Assembly: GCA_964606085.1 (NCBI GenBank)
Contig: CAZSFD010000052.1
Span: forward strand, 1-36,995
Reading direction: 5' to 3'
Length of the DNA: 36,995 nt
Source of the DNA: CAIQJJ01 sp964606085
GTDB lineage: Bacteria; Chloroflexota; Anaerolineae; Anaerolineales; UBA4823
Shown: positions 9,281 to 17,701 of the stretch, in pieces
How the letters are laid out: each line of letters starts with the position of its first letter
How positions within the stretch are numbered: the stretch's first letter is position 1
The notes under the pieces: generated by a model
What the model was told of the DNA's origin: nothing
Seen by the model: the letters and a program-made list of their open reading frames with translations, nothing else
Databases searched by the model: none
Program-made: the position numbers and the translations under genes

Positions 9281-10222
9281 CTAAGCCCCTTGCCGAATCT
9301 CGGCCCATGCTTCAGCCAGAGCCTGTTGCAAGGTGCGGCAGGGCTTCCAGCCACTGGCGGCCTGAATTTTTGTCAGGTCGGCCAACTGGCTGGGACGGTC
9401 TGTTTTACGCTGCAATTCAGGCACAGAAAGGATTTCCAACGGCTCGCCAATCACTTCGGCGCAGCGCTCCATCAACTCGCGTACCGAAGTCTCTTGTCCC
9501 GAACCGATATTGAAAACATCAAAAGAACGCTCAAAAGGCATTTGCGCCAGGGCAAAGAAGGCTTCCGCCACGTCTTCTACATGAACATAATCACGCCGGG
9601 GATGCAGGTTACCCAGGCGCACCTGGCGGCTGCCAACTGCTAATTGCGCTAAAATCGTCGGAATGACGTGTGGATTGGTTTCTCGCCGCCCGACCGTATT
9701 GAACAAACGACCCACAACCGCCTGACGATTGTGTTTGCTGGTGTAATGCTGCACCAGTTGTTCACAAGCCAACTTGGTGATGCCATAGACATCTTGGGCT
9801 TTGACCGGGGAATTTTCCGTCAAAGCCCCCTGGTTGGTCGGATCATACAGCGCGCCGGTCGAAGCGAAAACCACTCGTTCCACCCCTTGCTGGGCGCAGG
9901 CCGTCAGAATATGCTGTGTACCTTCTACATTTACCCGAATTGCCTGTTCTGGCGATTTTTCACAGGCAGGGATGTAGTGGATGGCTGCCAGGTGACAGAC
10001 AACATCTGGCGAAAAGTCGGCCAAGACACTTCTCAAAGCCACATCATCCAATAAATCGGCTTCCACAATATGAAGATGCAAATGGGGGTTTAGATACGTG
10101 CGCTTTCCGGTGGAAAAATTATCCAGCACCCATACCTGACATCCCTGGCGCAAAGCCACATCTACCAAATGCGAGCCAACGAAGCCCGCCCCACCAATGA
10201 CCAGCAATTTATGAAGCACCAT
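9281..10222 (-). CDS. NAD-dependent epimerase/dehydratase (extended SDR, UDP-glucose 4-epimerase-like)
   Basis: A 313-residue extended short-chain dehydrogenase. The dinucleotide motif GGAGFVGSHL is at about residues 9-18, the catalytic Ser/Thr region at FASTGALYDPT, and the YxxxK dyad at YGITKLACEQL. The segment GRLFNTVGRRETNPHVIPTIL, and RDYVHVEDVAEAF after it, are typical of nucleotide-sugar 4-epimerases and 4,6-dehydratase relatives. The length fits. It likely interconverts a UDP-hexose (GalE-like) for use by the adjacent transferases; the exact substrate is inference. An AGGA ribosome site lies about ten bases before the ATG. It is six bases from the radical SAM fusion gene. Confidence 0.92.
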   Translation of the reverse strand: MVLHKLLVIGGAGFVGSHLVDVALRQGCQVWVLDNFSTGKRTYLNPHLHLHIVEADLLDDVALRSVLADFSPDVVCHLAAIHYIPACEKSPEQAIRVNVEGTQHILTACAQQGVERVVFASTGALYDPTNQGALTENSPVKAQDVYGITKLACEQLVQHYTSKHNRQAVVGRLFNTVGRRETNPHVIPTILAQLAVGSRQVRLGNLHPRRDYVHVEDVAEAFFALAQMPFERSFDVFNIGSGQETSVRELMERCAEVIGEPLEILSVPELQRKTDRPSQLADLTKIQAASGWKPCRTLQQALAEAWAEIRQGA

Positions 10223-10228
10223 CGTAAA

Positions 10229-12538
10229 TTATTCCTGTATTGAAAATAGGGTCTGATAGGTTTGCTGCAAACTCGCCGAAAGTTCGTTGGCTTGCTGGAT
10301 CAAGAAATTGGCCCACTGAGTTCGCTCTGCAAAAAGCTGCTGCAGCCGCCTAGCTGCTCTTTTGGCATCTAACGTGTGCCATTCCTCCGACCATTGTTGA
10401 TAACCGATACGGTGAACCAGGCTATTCACCTTGCCCGGATACCCGGTGTAATCTATCGAAAGGAACGGAATGCCCAGGGCCATGCAGAAGAGATGCCCAT
10501 GGTAACGCATCGCAACGCCCACGTCGGCTGCCGCCACCTGGCCGGAAACATCATCCAAAGGCAAATAGGCCTTCTCGACTTGCACAGCGGTTGGGTCGCC
10601 AAAATTTCCCGCCACCTGGCGGTTGAACAGGCGATCATCCCCACCCAGCCAATGACAATTCATCGGCAGCAAACTGGCCCGCGCCTGGGCTGTTGTACAG
10701 GCCAGTTCAAGAAATTGCGCCATTTGCCTGGCCGCCTGGACATTCGCCGTGCTTATCTGCTGAGTTCCGTCGGCTGTCAGAAACTCGCCCGTATTGGCCC
10801 GCAACATGACTGCAATTTGCCGGGGTATGTCTCTACCTGGCCGGGCAGCGGGGTGGCTTTCCCGCCAACGACACAAATAACCCACCGCCGGATCGCAGGC
10901 ATATACCAGTGGGTTGCCTGGAGCGAGTTGTGCTGCGGCCGCATGGCTTTCAGCGTCTCGTAAAAAACCAGCGGTCGCCATGTGAAGAACAGCGGCCGTC
11001 AGTTGGCGCATACGCTCGCTGCGCAAAGGCCCCACCCCACAACCAAAAATAATGCGCGCCTTGCGCTGCCGATTGGCCTGGCGAAAGATGCGATACACCC
11101 ACTCCATGGCACTCGTATCCATCAAAGGTCCACCGCCTACCATCACCGCATCCACGCTTTCGATCAAGGCCGGGTCGGCGGCATGAGGTAAATCCACCAG
11201 GGTCGAGCCAATCAATCCATTCAATTCTCGTTCGGTTTGCTGGCTGACCTTGCGGTCAATGGTAGTTAAAACCACCTGGCAGCCAGGTGCATGTCGTTCA
11301 AGAAAGTGCAATACTTCCGCCAGGATGGCCTTATCGCCAGTAGTTTCCGTACCATACCAACCTGTAATCAACACTTTCCGCCACTGGCGGGGAGCATCGT
11401 GCGTAGCTGGCCAAACCTTCCCAACCTCCACCGGCGACGGACGAGAAAGAAATAGCCTCTTGATCTTCTGCCCAAGCACCGCATGGCCGCGTCCGATCAA
11501 CACATTCAGCGGCGGCAGGTCTACGGCATCATATTGGCAGGTAGGGCAATGCTTCTGAATGATATGGCTGCGTACCGATGCTCCCTGCGAGTAAATATGA
11601 CGCGGGTCTTCCCTATGTACGGTTCCCAAAACAGGGCTTTGCACCGGGCAAAACCTAAGATTGCCGCTCATATCCAACGCGACGGCCTGTGTTTGCCAAC
11701 GGCACGTGGCCTGGCGCGAACGCTCCAAGGCAATCTGATCCACCAGGCTCTTGAAATACAACTTCTCACGCAACATCAGGCCAGCCTGACGCGCCTGACT
11801 TTCAAAAAAGTTAGCCAGGTGAAAGCGTTGTTCGGGTGTAAAACGATACCGTTCAACAAAATCGGCGTTATCATAACGCTTCACCGCAATGGCAGGGCGA
11901 AAACGACAATCTGCAATGCCATGCTGCTGGCTCCAAAGTCGAACATCATCTGCATCATAACAATTGAGCGGGGTCAACGTGCAAAGAATGGAGACCGGCA
12001 CATCAGCCTGCTGCAGCGTTTCGATCACCTGAACGGCTGCTGAAAAGCTGCCCGGAATGCCTCGAATGCGATCATGGGTCTCGCCGATACCATCCAGCGA
12101 AACAGCCACTTCCAGGCGCACCCGGGTGTGCCGAATTTCTTGGGCAACCGCCAGCAAGCGTTCTGTCACCTGTTCAGGCTTCCGGGCATTGGTGACGATC
12201 TGCAGCTTCGTAGCCCGTGGTAAAGAACTGGCGATGCAGGCGGCGATGGTGGGCAAATCGGCGCGCAAGGTCGGCTCACCGCCCGTTATTTCTATCTGTT
12301 CAACCGCCCGAAAAAACGACGCAGACAGGGTGTTTCCCAATACATCCAGCGAAACTTCATTTTCTTCCGGTTGATGTTGCCAGATAGCACACATCACGCA
12401 ATGCCCATCGCAAACATCATTCACTTGCAATTGCAAAAATGTGGGCCAGGCAGGAAAAAGCCCCCCCCCTCCATGTGCCTGGGTATGACGTTTCAACACA
12501 GCAAGAACAAAAACCACGCCTTGTGAAAAGGTACTCAT
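10229..12538 (-). CDS. Radical SAM (SPASM-like) enzyme fused to polysaccharide pyruvyl transferase
   Basis: A 769-residue two-domain protein, counted from ATG 12538. Residues about 35-340 form a radical SAM enzyme: the 4Fe-4S motif CDGHCVMC (Cys43, Cys47, Cys50), the SAM-binding GGEPT at about 86-90, and a C-terminal cysteine set (Cys279, Cys297, Cys331, Cys334 in HCPTCQYD) like a SPASM/twitch auxiliary cluster. Residues about 389-740 are a PS_pyruv_trans/CsaB-type domain: ITGWYGTETTGDKAIL, VMVGGGPLMD and AMRYHGHLFCMALGIP. Pyruvyl transferases add PEP-derived pyruvyl ketals to sugars. What the radical SAM half does is unknown. The frame is open to 12664, but that start would overlap the sulfotransferase by 85 bases. 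No frameshift separates the halves, so this appears to be a true fusion. Confidence 0.9.
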   Translation of the reverse strand: MSTFSQGVVFVLAVLKRHTQAHGGGGLFPAWPTFLQLQVNDVCDGHCVMCAIWQHQPEENEVSLDVLGNTLSASFFRAVEQIEITGGEPTLRADLPTIAACIASSLPRATKLQIVTNARKPEQVTERLLAVAQEIRHTRVRLEVAVSLDGIGETHDRIRGIPGSFSAAVQVIETLQQADVPVSILCTLTPLNCYDADDVRLWSQQHGIADCRFRPAIAVKRYDNADFVERYRFTPEQRFHLANFFESQARQAGLMLREKLYFKSLVDQIALERSRQATCRWQTQAVALDMSGNLRFCPVQSPVLGTVHREDPRHIYSQGASVRSHIIQKHCPTCQYDAVDLPPLNVLIGRGHAVLGQKIKRLFLSRPSPVEVGKVWPATHDAPRQWRKVLITGWYGTETTGDKAILAEVLHFLERHAPGCQVVLTTIDRKVSQQTERELNGLIGSTLVDLPHAADPALIESVDAVMVGGGPLMDTSAMEWVYRIFRQANRQRKARIIFGCGVGPLRSERMRQLTAAVLHMATAGFLRDAESHAAAAQLAPGNPLVYACDPAVGYLCRWRESHPAARPGRDIPRQIAVMLRANTGEFLTADGTQQISTANVQAARQMAQFLELACTTAQARASLLPMNCHWLGGDDRLFNRQVAGNFGDPTAVQVEKAYLPLDDVSGQVAAADVGVAMRYHGHLFCMALGIPFLSIDYTGYPGKVNSLVHRIGYQQWSEEWHTLDAKRAARRLQQLFAERTQWANFLIQQANELSASLQQTYQTLFSIQE

Positions 12539-12579
12539 GAAATTATTCCGGCATGAATAGCTGTGAGCATGAACATCAT

Positions 12580-13407
12580 TCAAGAATAGCCGAAAGCTCT
12601 CATCGCTCGTTCGTGCTGCTGCCAAAAATAAGCCAGGTCTTCTTTGGATAGGGTATTTTCCCAATCATCATTTTTTCCCTGGCGAAAGAACGGGACACTC
12701 TTGCCCTGCTCGGTTCGTGTTTCGTTGAACCAGCCATGTTTTTCTTCAAGGCCGCGCAAATTATCAAAAGAACTCGCTTCGACAGCATGTCGAAGGTGGG
12801 TTTCATCCACATCCCAGGCGAGCCAGGACAATACTCTACGCATTTCGCCAAGCGTGTCAGTGAGTAAGTTTTCGTATTCCAAAATGATTTTCTGCGCACA
12901 GGGTTTGGCGGCCCAATTCAGGACATGCTCAGACCATGTACCCATCGGAACAGCTTTGTTCCAATCAATCAATTCTCGCACCGAAAGTGGCTGTTGGCGT
13001 TGCGCGTTGATGTAATAAAAGTAAGAATTTATAACCGCTCGACCATCTCGCACGATATAAATCACACGCTTATCGCGATAAAAGGGAAGATACGGATCAT
13101 GAGTCTTCACAAATTGATAGGGAAGCTGCCAAAACATCGAATTTGGGGTACGAATGAACTCTACCTGCGGCTTGTTGTGTAGGTCAGGTATGTAATTACC
13201 TACATTTCTAAGCGAAATTTCCGTTTTATCGTTTGCCAACAGATTAGCCAGCAACATGCGCATCCAGGTGTTGCCCGATTTTGGGTATGAAACGATATAA
13301 AACTGGCGCGGTCGAACGCCAAATCCCAATAGGGCAAGTTGCTGACTACGTCCGCGCTGGTATAGGTAGGTATGGTAAAGCCTGGAGAAAGCTGCCTTGA
13401 TCTTCAT
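12580..13407 (-). CDS. PAPS-dependent sulfotransferase
   Basis: A 275-residue sulfotransferase of the Sulfotransfer_1 family. The 5'-phosphosulfate loop is YPKSGNTWMR (residues 41-50). The 3'-phosphate-binding strand is YIVRDGRAVINSYFYY (about 117-132), and the C-terminal PAPS motif is RQGKNDDWENTLSKED, equivalent to the family RKGxxGDWKN. All key elements are present, so the enzyme should be active and move sulfate from PAPS to a hydroxyl or amine. The context (flippase five bases upstream, glycosyltransferases and pyruvyl transferase downstream) points to sulfation of the glycan or its lipid-linked unit. PAPS-synthesis genes are not in the window. Confidence 0.93.
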   Translation of the reverse strand: MKIKAAFSRLYHTYLYQRGRSQQLALLGFGVRPRQFYIVSYPKSGNTWMRMLLANLLANDKTEISLRNVGNYIPDLHNKPQVEFIRTPNSMFWQLPYQFVKTHDPYLPFYRDKRVIYIVRDGRAVINSYFYYINAQRQQPLSVRELIDWNKAVPMGTWSEHVLNWAAKPCAQKIILEYENLLTDTLGEMRRVLSWLAWDVDETHLRHAVEASSFDNLRGLEEKHGWFNETRTEQGKSVPFFRQGKNDDWENTLSKEDLAYFWQQHERAMRAFGYS

Positions 13408-13412
13408 AATAT

Positions 13413-14915
13413 CTATGTTATTCGCAGCGCCTTATTGATCCAACCTTGGAAAGGCCCCGCCACCGGCGCGCTCAAGCGTGCCAGTTCGAGCGCCAAATCG
13501 TGATACACTGTGCGCAGAAGCAGGAAATAAACCAATCCACCGCATGCCACCAGAAATAACAGGGCAACGAGGCTGGTTGCAGGAAAGAATTGTGACAGGA
13601 TCAATTTACACAGAAATACACTGCCACCCATCCATAAGGAGGCAAACAAGGGGAGGGCCATCGGACGAAGCACATCCAGGAATCGCACCTGCAAACAGCG
13701 TGCTGTCAGTTCGAAGCTGACCGAACCCAATAACGTTCGCACCAGGGTGACACCGACGGCCACGCCGACAAGGCCATAAAAACTCCCCAACCAGATTCCC
13801 AGCAAATAAAATGGCACTATCGCCAGGCTGAGCTTAAACCCTAGGTCGGGGCGACCGACCGCTTTATACACCGCCGCCACCGGGGAGCCAACCGCCAGGC
13901 GAATGGCAAAAATGATCAAGATGCGCAAAGGCAAAACAGCCTCGTTCCAGTGGGGGCCATAAACCGTCAAAATGAAATTGTCGGCCACGACAAACAGGCC
14001 GATCAGAGGTGGAAATGTGATGATCGCCAGCACCTGCAACATGCGCGCCAGCCCGGCGCGTAAACGCACCATATCGCCTGAAACCGCTGAAAGCGTGGGA
14101 AAAGCCAGTTTACTGGTCAGTCCTGAAATATTGCGTGGCACGATATTGGCCACCATCCAGGCCAGGTTATACACCCCCAGGGTACTGCTGCCCAACAACT
14201 TGCCGATCAAGAGCGTATCACCGTCATTGAGAATATACGTTGCCAAGGAACTGCCAATCACATTCGCCGAATATGAAAAGATGCGCTGCCAAAGGTGGAA
14301 GTGAAACTGCAGGCTGGGCCGCCAGTGCGCCATCTGAAAAACGATGATGGCCCGCAAGGGCGAAGCCAGAGTGATGGGAATCACTAGGCTCCACACCCCC
14401 CAACCCGCCAGGGCCAGGACCACTTGCATTATGGCAGCCGAAACTTCCAATATCGTATCCCGGATAGCCAACCTTTGAAAGTCGAGGCTTTTCTTTAATA
14501 ACGCATCGGGTACTTTGGAAAGAGAGTCAAAGGGGTAGCGCAACAGCATCACGACCAGGATCGGCCCCAAGTTTGGTTCGGCATAAAATTTCGTGAGCCA
14601 AGGCACCAGCAGCAAACCAATGCCAGCGCTGGCCAATGAAAAGGTCAAATCCATCCAAAAAGCCGCCTGAATGCGCTCTTCGCGTCCAGGCTGGTTATCA
14701 TAGATGACAAATTCGTTCACCCCCTCCGAGCCGATTACCACCAAAAAGCGCAAGACCACCTGCGCCAACGCCACCAGGCCAAAAGCGGCAGGAGCAAGCT
14801 GGCGCGCCAAAATAGCCATCACACCAATATTGATCACACTAGTGGCAATCATGCGGCCATAAATCCAGACACCGCTTTGCACTACTTGGGTAGAAAGGTT
14901 CGTTTTTGGGGGCAT
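13413..14915 (-). CDS. wzx: Polysaccharide flippase (Wzx/MOP superfamily)
   Basis: A 500-residue membrane protein with about 12-14 hydrophobic helices. The N-terminal pattern SGVWIYGRMIATSVINIGVMAILARQLAPAAFG is represented by LARQLAPAAFGLVALAQVV, the hallmark of the lipopolysaccharide-type MOP flippases (WzxC-like), which export lipid-linked repeat units. Further support is LGVYNLAWMVANIVPRNISG mid-protein and the paired C-terminal helices. It starts one base after the stop of the WbpI-like gene, so it belongs to that operon. A second Wzx of the same fold is at 32088-33587 on the other strand, which suggests two glycan products or a duplication. Confidence 0.93.
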   Translation of the reverse strand: MPPKTNLSTQVVQSGVWIYGRMIATSVINIGVMAILARQLAPAAFGLVALAQVVLRFLVVIGSEGVNEFVIYDNQPGREERIQAAFWMDLTFSLASAGIGLLLVPWLTKFYAEPNLGPILVVMLLRYPFDSLSKVPDALLKKSLDFQRLAIRDTILEVSAAIMQVVLALAGWGVWSLVIPITLASPLRAIIVFQMAHWRPSLQFHFHLWQRIFSYSANVIGSSLATYILNDGDTLLIGKLLGSSTLGVYNLAWMVANIVPRNISGLTSKLAFPTLSAVSGDMVRLRAGLARMLQVLAIITFPPLIGLFVVADNFILTVYGPHWNEAVLPLRILIIFAIRLAVGSPVAAVYKAVGRPDLGFKLSLAIVPFYLLGIWLGSFYGLVGVAVGVTLVRTLLGSVSFELTARCLQVRFLDVLRPMALPLFASLWMGGSVFLCKLILSQFFPATSLVALLFLVACGGLVYFLLLRTVYHDLALELARLSAPVAGPFQGWINKALRIT

Positions 14916-14916
14916 G

Positions 14917-15975
14917 TCATTGGGTCAGGCAGGCGGTAATGTAGACAGATGCCTGACCGTTGCCATATAAGGGCGGGTGCTGCGCTGGCGGCGAAAAACT
15001 CCGCACAGCTTGGACAATGGCATCACACAAGGCCCCGGCCAGTTTGTTCCAGCCCATTTCCACCGTTTCAACCCACTCCGTTTCATCTCGCAAGGTGATG
15101 CACGGCACACCCAGCCAGTAAGCTTCTTTCTGGATTCCACCCGAGTCGGTCAGGATCAGGCGGGCGGACCCTTCCAGGCGGGCCATATCCAGGTAGCCCA
15201 CGGGGTCAATCAATTTCAGGTGCGGGATGCGCTGCTGCGGGTTGCCCAGGGCTTGCAGGGCTTTGCGCGTGCGCGGGTGAAGGGGCAGTACGATCGTCTC
15301 GTCGAGGGCGGCAAACGCTGCCAAGATACTTTGTAAACGCTGCGGGGCATCGGTGTTTTCGGCGCGGTGGACGGTTGCCAGCAAATAGGCTTTCTCTGTT
15401 ACCCCCAAACGTTCTAGTATTTGCGAACGCTCACGGGAACGTTCAACAGCAAATGCCAGCGCTTCAGCCATCACATCGCCCACAACAAAAACGCCTTTTG
15501 TAATCCCTTCGGCAGCCAAATTGTCTGCCGCCGCCTGTGCCGGGCAAAACAAGGCACTCGAAAGGTGATCGGCCACCACGCGGTTGATCTCTTCGGGCAT
15601 GGCCCGGTTGAACGAACGCAGCCCGGCCTCGACGTGCGCCACGCGGATGTGCAACTTAACTGCCGCCAATGCCCCGGCCAGGGTGGAGTTGGTATCGCCA
15701 TAAATCAACACCCAATCGGGCTTTTCGGCCAGCAGTACATTTTCGATGGCCGCCAGCATGGCCCCGGTTTGCGCCCCGTGCTGGCCCGAACCAATCTCCA
15801 GGTGATATTCCGGCGTGGGGATGCCCAACTCATCGAAAAAAACATCCGACATATTGGCATCATAATGCTGGCCGGTATGCACCAGGATTTCGCGATGCTC
15901 ACGCCGTAACGCCTGACTGACCGGGGCGGCCTTGATGAATTGGGGTCGCGCCCCGACGATGGTGACGATTTTCAT
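14917..15975 (-). CDS. wbpI: UDP-GlcNAc(3NAc)A 2-epimerase (WbpI-like, WecB family)
   Basis: A 352-residue non-hydrolysing UDP-sugar 2-epimerase. Visible family motifs are VGARPQFIKAAPVS at the start, VLIYGDTNSTLAGALAAVK, VAHVEAGLRSFN, MPEEINRVVAD, ATVHRAENTD and LTDSGGIQKEA. The segment HTGQHYDANMSDVFFDELGIP is closer to WbpI/WlbD than to WecB as I remember these families. With the four upstream genes it completes the route to UDP-ManNAc(3NAc)A: this step inverts C2 of UDP-2,3-diacetamido-glucuronate. Its ATG overlaps the stop of a truncated DUF5615 gene as ATGA (15972-15975). A plain UDP-GlcNAc 2-epimerase role remains possible. Confidence 0.9.
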   Translation of the reverse strand: MKIVTIVGARPQFIKAAPVSQALRREHREILVHTGQHYDANMSDVFFDELGIPTPEYHLEIGSGQHGAQTGAMLAAIENVLLAEKPDWVLIYGDTNSTLAGALAAVKLHIRVAHVEAGLRSFNRAMPEEINRVVADHLSSALFCPAQAAADNLAAEGITKGVFVVGDVMAEALAFAVERSRERSQILERLGVTEKAYLLATVHRAENTDAPQRLQSILAAFAALDETIVLPLHPRTRKALQALGNPQQRIPHLKLIDPVGYLDMARLEGSARLILTDSGGIQKEAYWLGVPCITLRDETEWVETVEMGWNKLAGALCDAIVQAVRSFSPPAQHPPLYGNGQASVYITACLTQ

Positions 15976-16115
15976 ATTTCCCGCAGCGCCCAGGCTAACA
16001 CATCGCCATCATCCATACGAGGGTCTACATCTTCAACCAAAACGACATCATACGTCTGGGCAACCAGCCAGGCTTTCACCGACCCACTGGCATTCACATC
16101 AAGCAGAAATTTCAT
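15972..16115 (-). pseudogene. Truncated DUF5615 PIN-like toxin
   Basis: A 47-residue reading frame beginning MKFLLDVNASGSVKAWL and ending LAWALREI. This is the N-terminal part of the DUF5615 PIN-like domain (usual length about 110-120 residues), including the first conserved acidic residue (Asp6). The region that would carry the later acidic residues (usually beginning ALREGR-LVT-D-DF) is missing. The ATG at 16115 is one base after the DUF433 stop, the usual antitoxin-toxin order, so this is the remnant of a VapC45-like toxin. Its stop is provided exactly at the start codon of the next gene (ATGA), so the C-terminal half was probably lost when the modules were joined. It is unlikely to be catalytically active. 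Confidence 0.8.
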
Positions 16116-16116
16116 T

Positions 16117-16353
16117 TCAAGCCGCTACCCGGTCATAGATCACTTCACCGGTCACCAATTGCTGGGCATAGAGCAAGGCCGCACGAATATCTTCCAATTC
16201 TAAAGCCAGGTAATCTTCCAGGATTTCCTGCTCGCTACTGCCCTTTGCCAACAGTTCCAAAATCATATCCACAGAAATTCGCAGCCCGCGAATGATTGGT
16301 TTTCCACGCAAAACCTTCGGGTCAAATGTAATTCGGTTTAGGAGGGATTCCAT
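16117..16353 (-). CDS. DUF433 antitoxin (VapB45-like)
   Basis: A 78-residue DUF433 protein: NRITFDPKVLRGKPIIRGLRI is represented by DPKVLRGKPIIRGLRISV, followed by DMILELLAKGSSEQEILEDY and a closing helix with LEDIRAALLYA. This family has a winged-helix or HTH-like fold and acts as antitoxin to DUF5615 toxins. ATG 16353 is chosen because AAGGAGA lies about eight bases upstream; the frame is open to 16395 but that would overlap the dehydrogenase gene. The toxin directly downstream is truncated, so this antitoxin is probably orphaned. It may still autoregulate or simply bridge wbpA and wbpI. Confidence 0.88.
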   Translation of the reverse strand: MESLLNRITFDPKVLRGKPIIRGLRISVDMILELLAKGSSEQEILEDYLALELEDIRAALLYAQQLVTGEVIYDRVAA

Positions 16354-16378
16354 TGCGACATCTCCTTTGAGAAGAAAA

Positions 16379-17701
16379 TTATACTCCCCATCCAATCGCC
16401 CGATAGATCAAACCAGCCAATTGCGCCTGCTGCGGTGTAAAGACGCGCCGCCCGTCAATCAGAATTGGCATATGCAGGGCTGCTTTGAGCGCGGCCAGGT
16501 CGAGGGAGCGATAAACAGAATGCGCCACCATCAGGATGGCAGCATCCGATTGCCGAATGGCAGCGAGTAAATCGCCCTGGTATTCGGCCACCCAAGGGTC
16601 ATGGATGGTCACTTCAGCACCAGCCGCGCGTAAACAAGCTACCAGGGTTTCAGAGGGGCTGTTGCGCGTGTCGTCGCTGTCTTCCAGGTAGGCATAGCCT
16701 AGCACCGCCACGCGTGCGCCGTTAATTGCCTTTCCGGCTTCGGCAAGTGCGCGGCACAACAGATCGAATACATGGCGCGGCATCTCATCATTGACGGCCC
16801 GCGCCGCCGGAATAAGACGTAACGAAGCCCGGCCCTGCACGCCGTAAGCGAGCAGCCACGGGTCTTTGGGGATGCAATGCCCGCCCACACCCGCCCCCGC
16901 CAGCAGTACATTGCGCCCTGGTGATTTATTCACCAATTCACGCACCCGCAAAAAATCGCCCCCGGCGGCCTCGCACACCAAAGCCAATTCATTGGCAAAG
17001 GCAATGTTCACGTCGCGGTAGGCGTTTTCGGCGGTCTTCACCAGTTCGGCAGTGGCGCAGTCGGCGGCATCCAGGTCGGCAGCGACGATGGTGCGGTAGA
17101 GGGTAATCATTGTTTGGGCGGTTTCGGGGGTGCTTCCGCCGCACACGCGGCTCATCTGGCGCAAGTTCGCCAGCAATTTGCCAGGCATCACACGCTCAGG
17201 GCAGGCTCCCAGGTAAAAATCTACGTTCAGCCGCTTACCCGCTTCTTCTAAGATGGGCTGCACCACCTGCCGCATGGTGCCAGGGGCCAATGTCGACTCA
17301 ACGATGACCAACGCACCCGGTTTAAGCACCGCACCCAATGAACGACAGGCAGATTTAAGCGCTACATAGCGCGGCTGGTGGCTTTCGTCCACCGGGGTTT
17401 CAACATCAATCAAAATGATGTCAGCCCGTTTCAGGACCGTGTAATCGGTTGCTGCGCGCAAACGCCCACTGCCCACCACTTCACGCACCAACTCAGATAA
17501 GCCTGGTTCAATTCCCTCAATGGGATTGTGCCCAGCATTGATCAAAGCCACGCGCTCTGGCTTAATTTCCAGACCAAGCACTTCAAAACCAGCGCGGGCA
17601 AAACTACAAGCTACCGGAAAACCCACATATCCCAGGCCAATCACACCGATCACGGCCTGACGCTGTTCAATTTTTTGTTGTAATTCACCCAGGCTGATCA
17701 C
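16379..17701 (-). CDS. wbpA: UDP-N-acetylglucosamine 6-dehydrogenase (WbpA-like nucleotide-sugar dehydrogenase)
   Basis: A 440-residue UDP-sugar dehydrogenase. The N-terminal NAD fold shows IGVIGLGYVGFPVACSFA. The catalytic cysteine lies in GVGGHCIPKDPWLLAYG. The C-terminal UDP-binding domain contains RVAVLGYAYLEDSDDTRNSP and EVTIHDPWV. The enzyme oxidises C6 of a UDP-hexosamine twice to the uronic acid using NAD. Because WbpB, WbpE, WbpD and WbpI homologues are adjacent, UDP-GlcNAc to UDP-GlcNAcA is the best assignment, against WecC (UDP-ManNAc) or UDP-glucose dehydrogenase. It starts with GTG overlapping the WbpB stop (GTGA). Confidence 0.92.
   Translation of the reverse strand: MISLGELQQKIEQRQAVIGVIGLGYVGFPVACSFARAGFEVLGLEIKPERVALINAGHNPIEGIEPGLSELVREVVGSGRLRAATDYTVLKRADIILIDVETPVDESHQPRYVALKSACRSLGAVLKPGALVIVESTLAPGTMRQVVQPILEEAGKRLNVDFYLGACPERVMPGKLLANLRQMSRVCGGSTPETAQTMITLYRTIVAADLDAADCATAELVKTAENAYRDVNIAFANELALVCEAAGGDFLRVRELVNKSPGRNVLLAGAGVGGHCIPKDPWLLAYGVQGRASLRLIPAARAVNDEMPRHVFDLLCRALAEAGKAINGARVAVLGYAYLEDSDDTRNSPSETLVACLRAAGAEVTIHDPWVAEYQGDLLAAIRQSDAAILMVAHSVYRSLDLAALKAALHMPILIDGRRVFTPQQAQLAGLIYRAIGWGV

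Noticed and set aside
14917..15975. Assignment of the epimerase as plain WecB (UDP-GlcNAc to UDP-ManNAc)
   Set aside because: The adjoining WbpA/B/E/D homologues and the HTGQHYDANMS-type N-terminus favour WbpI; kept as a stated alternative.
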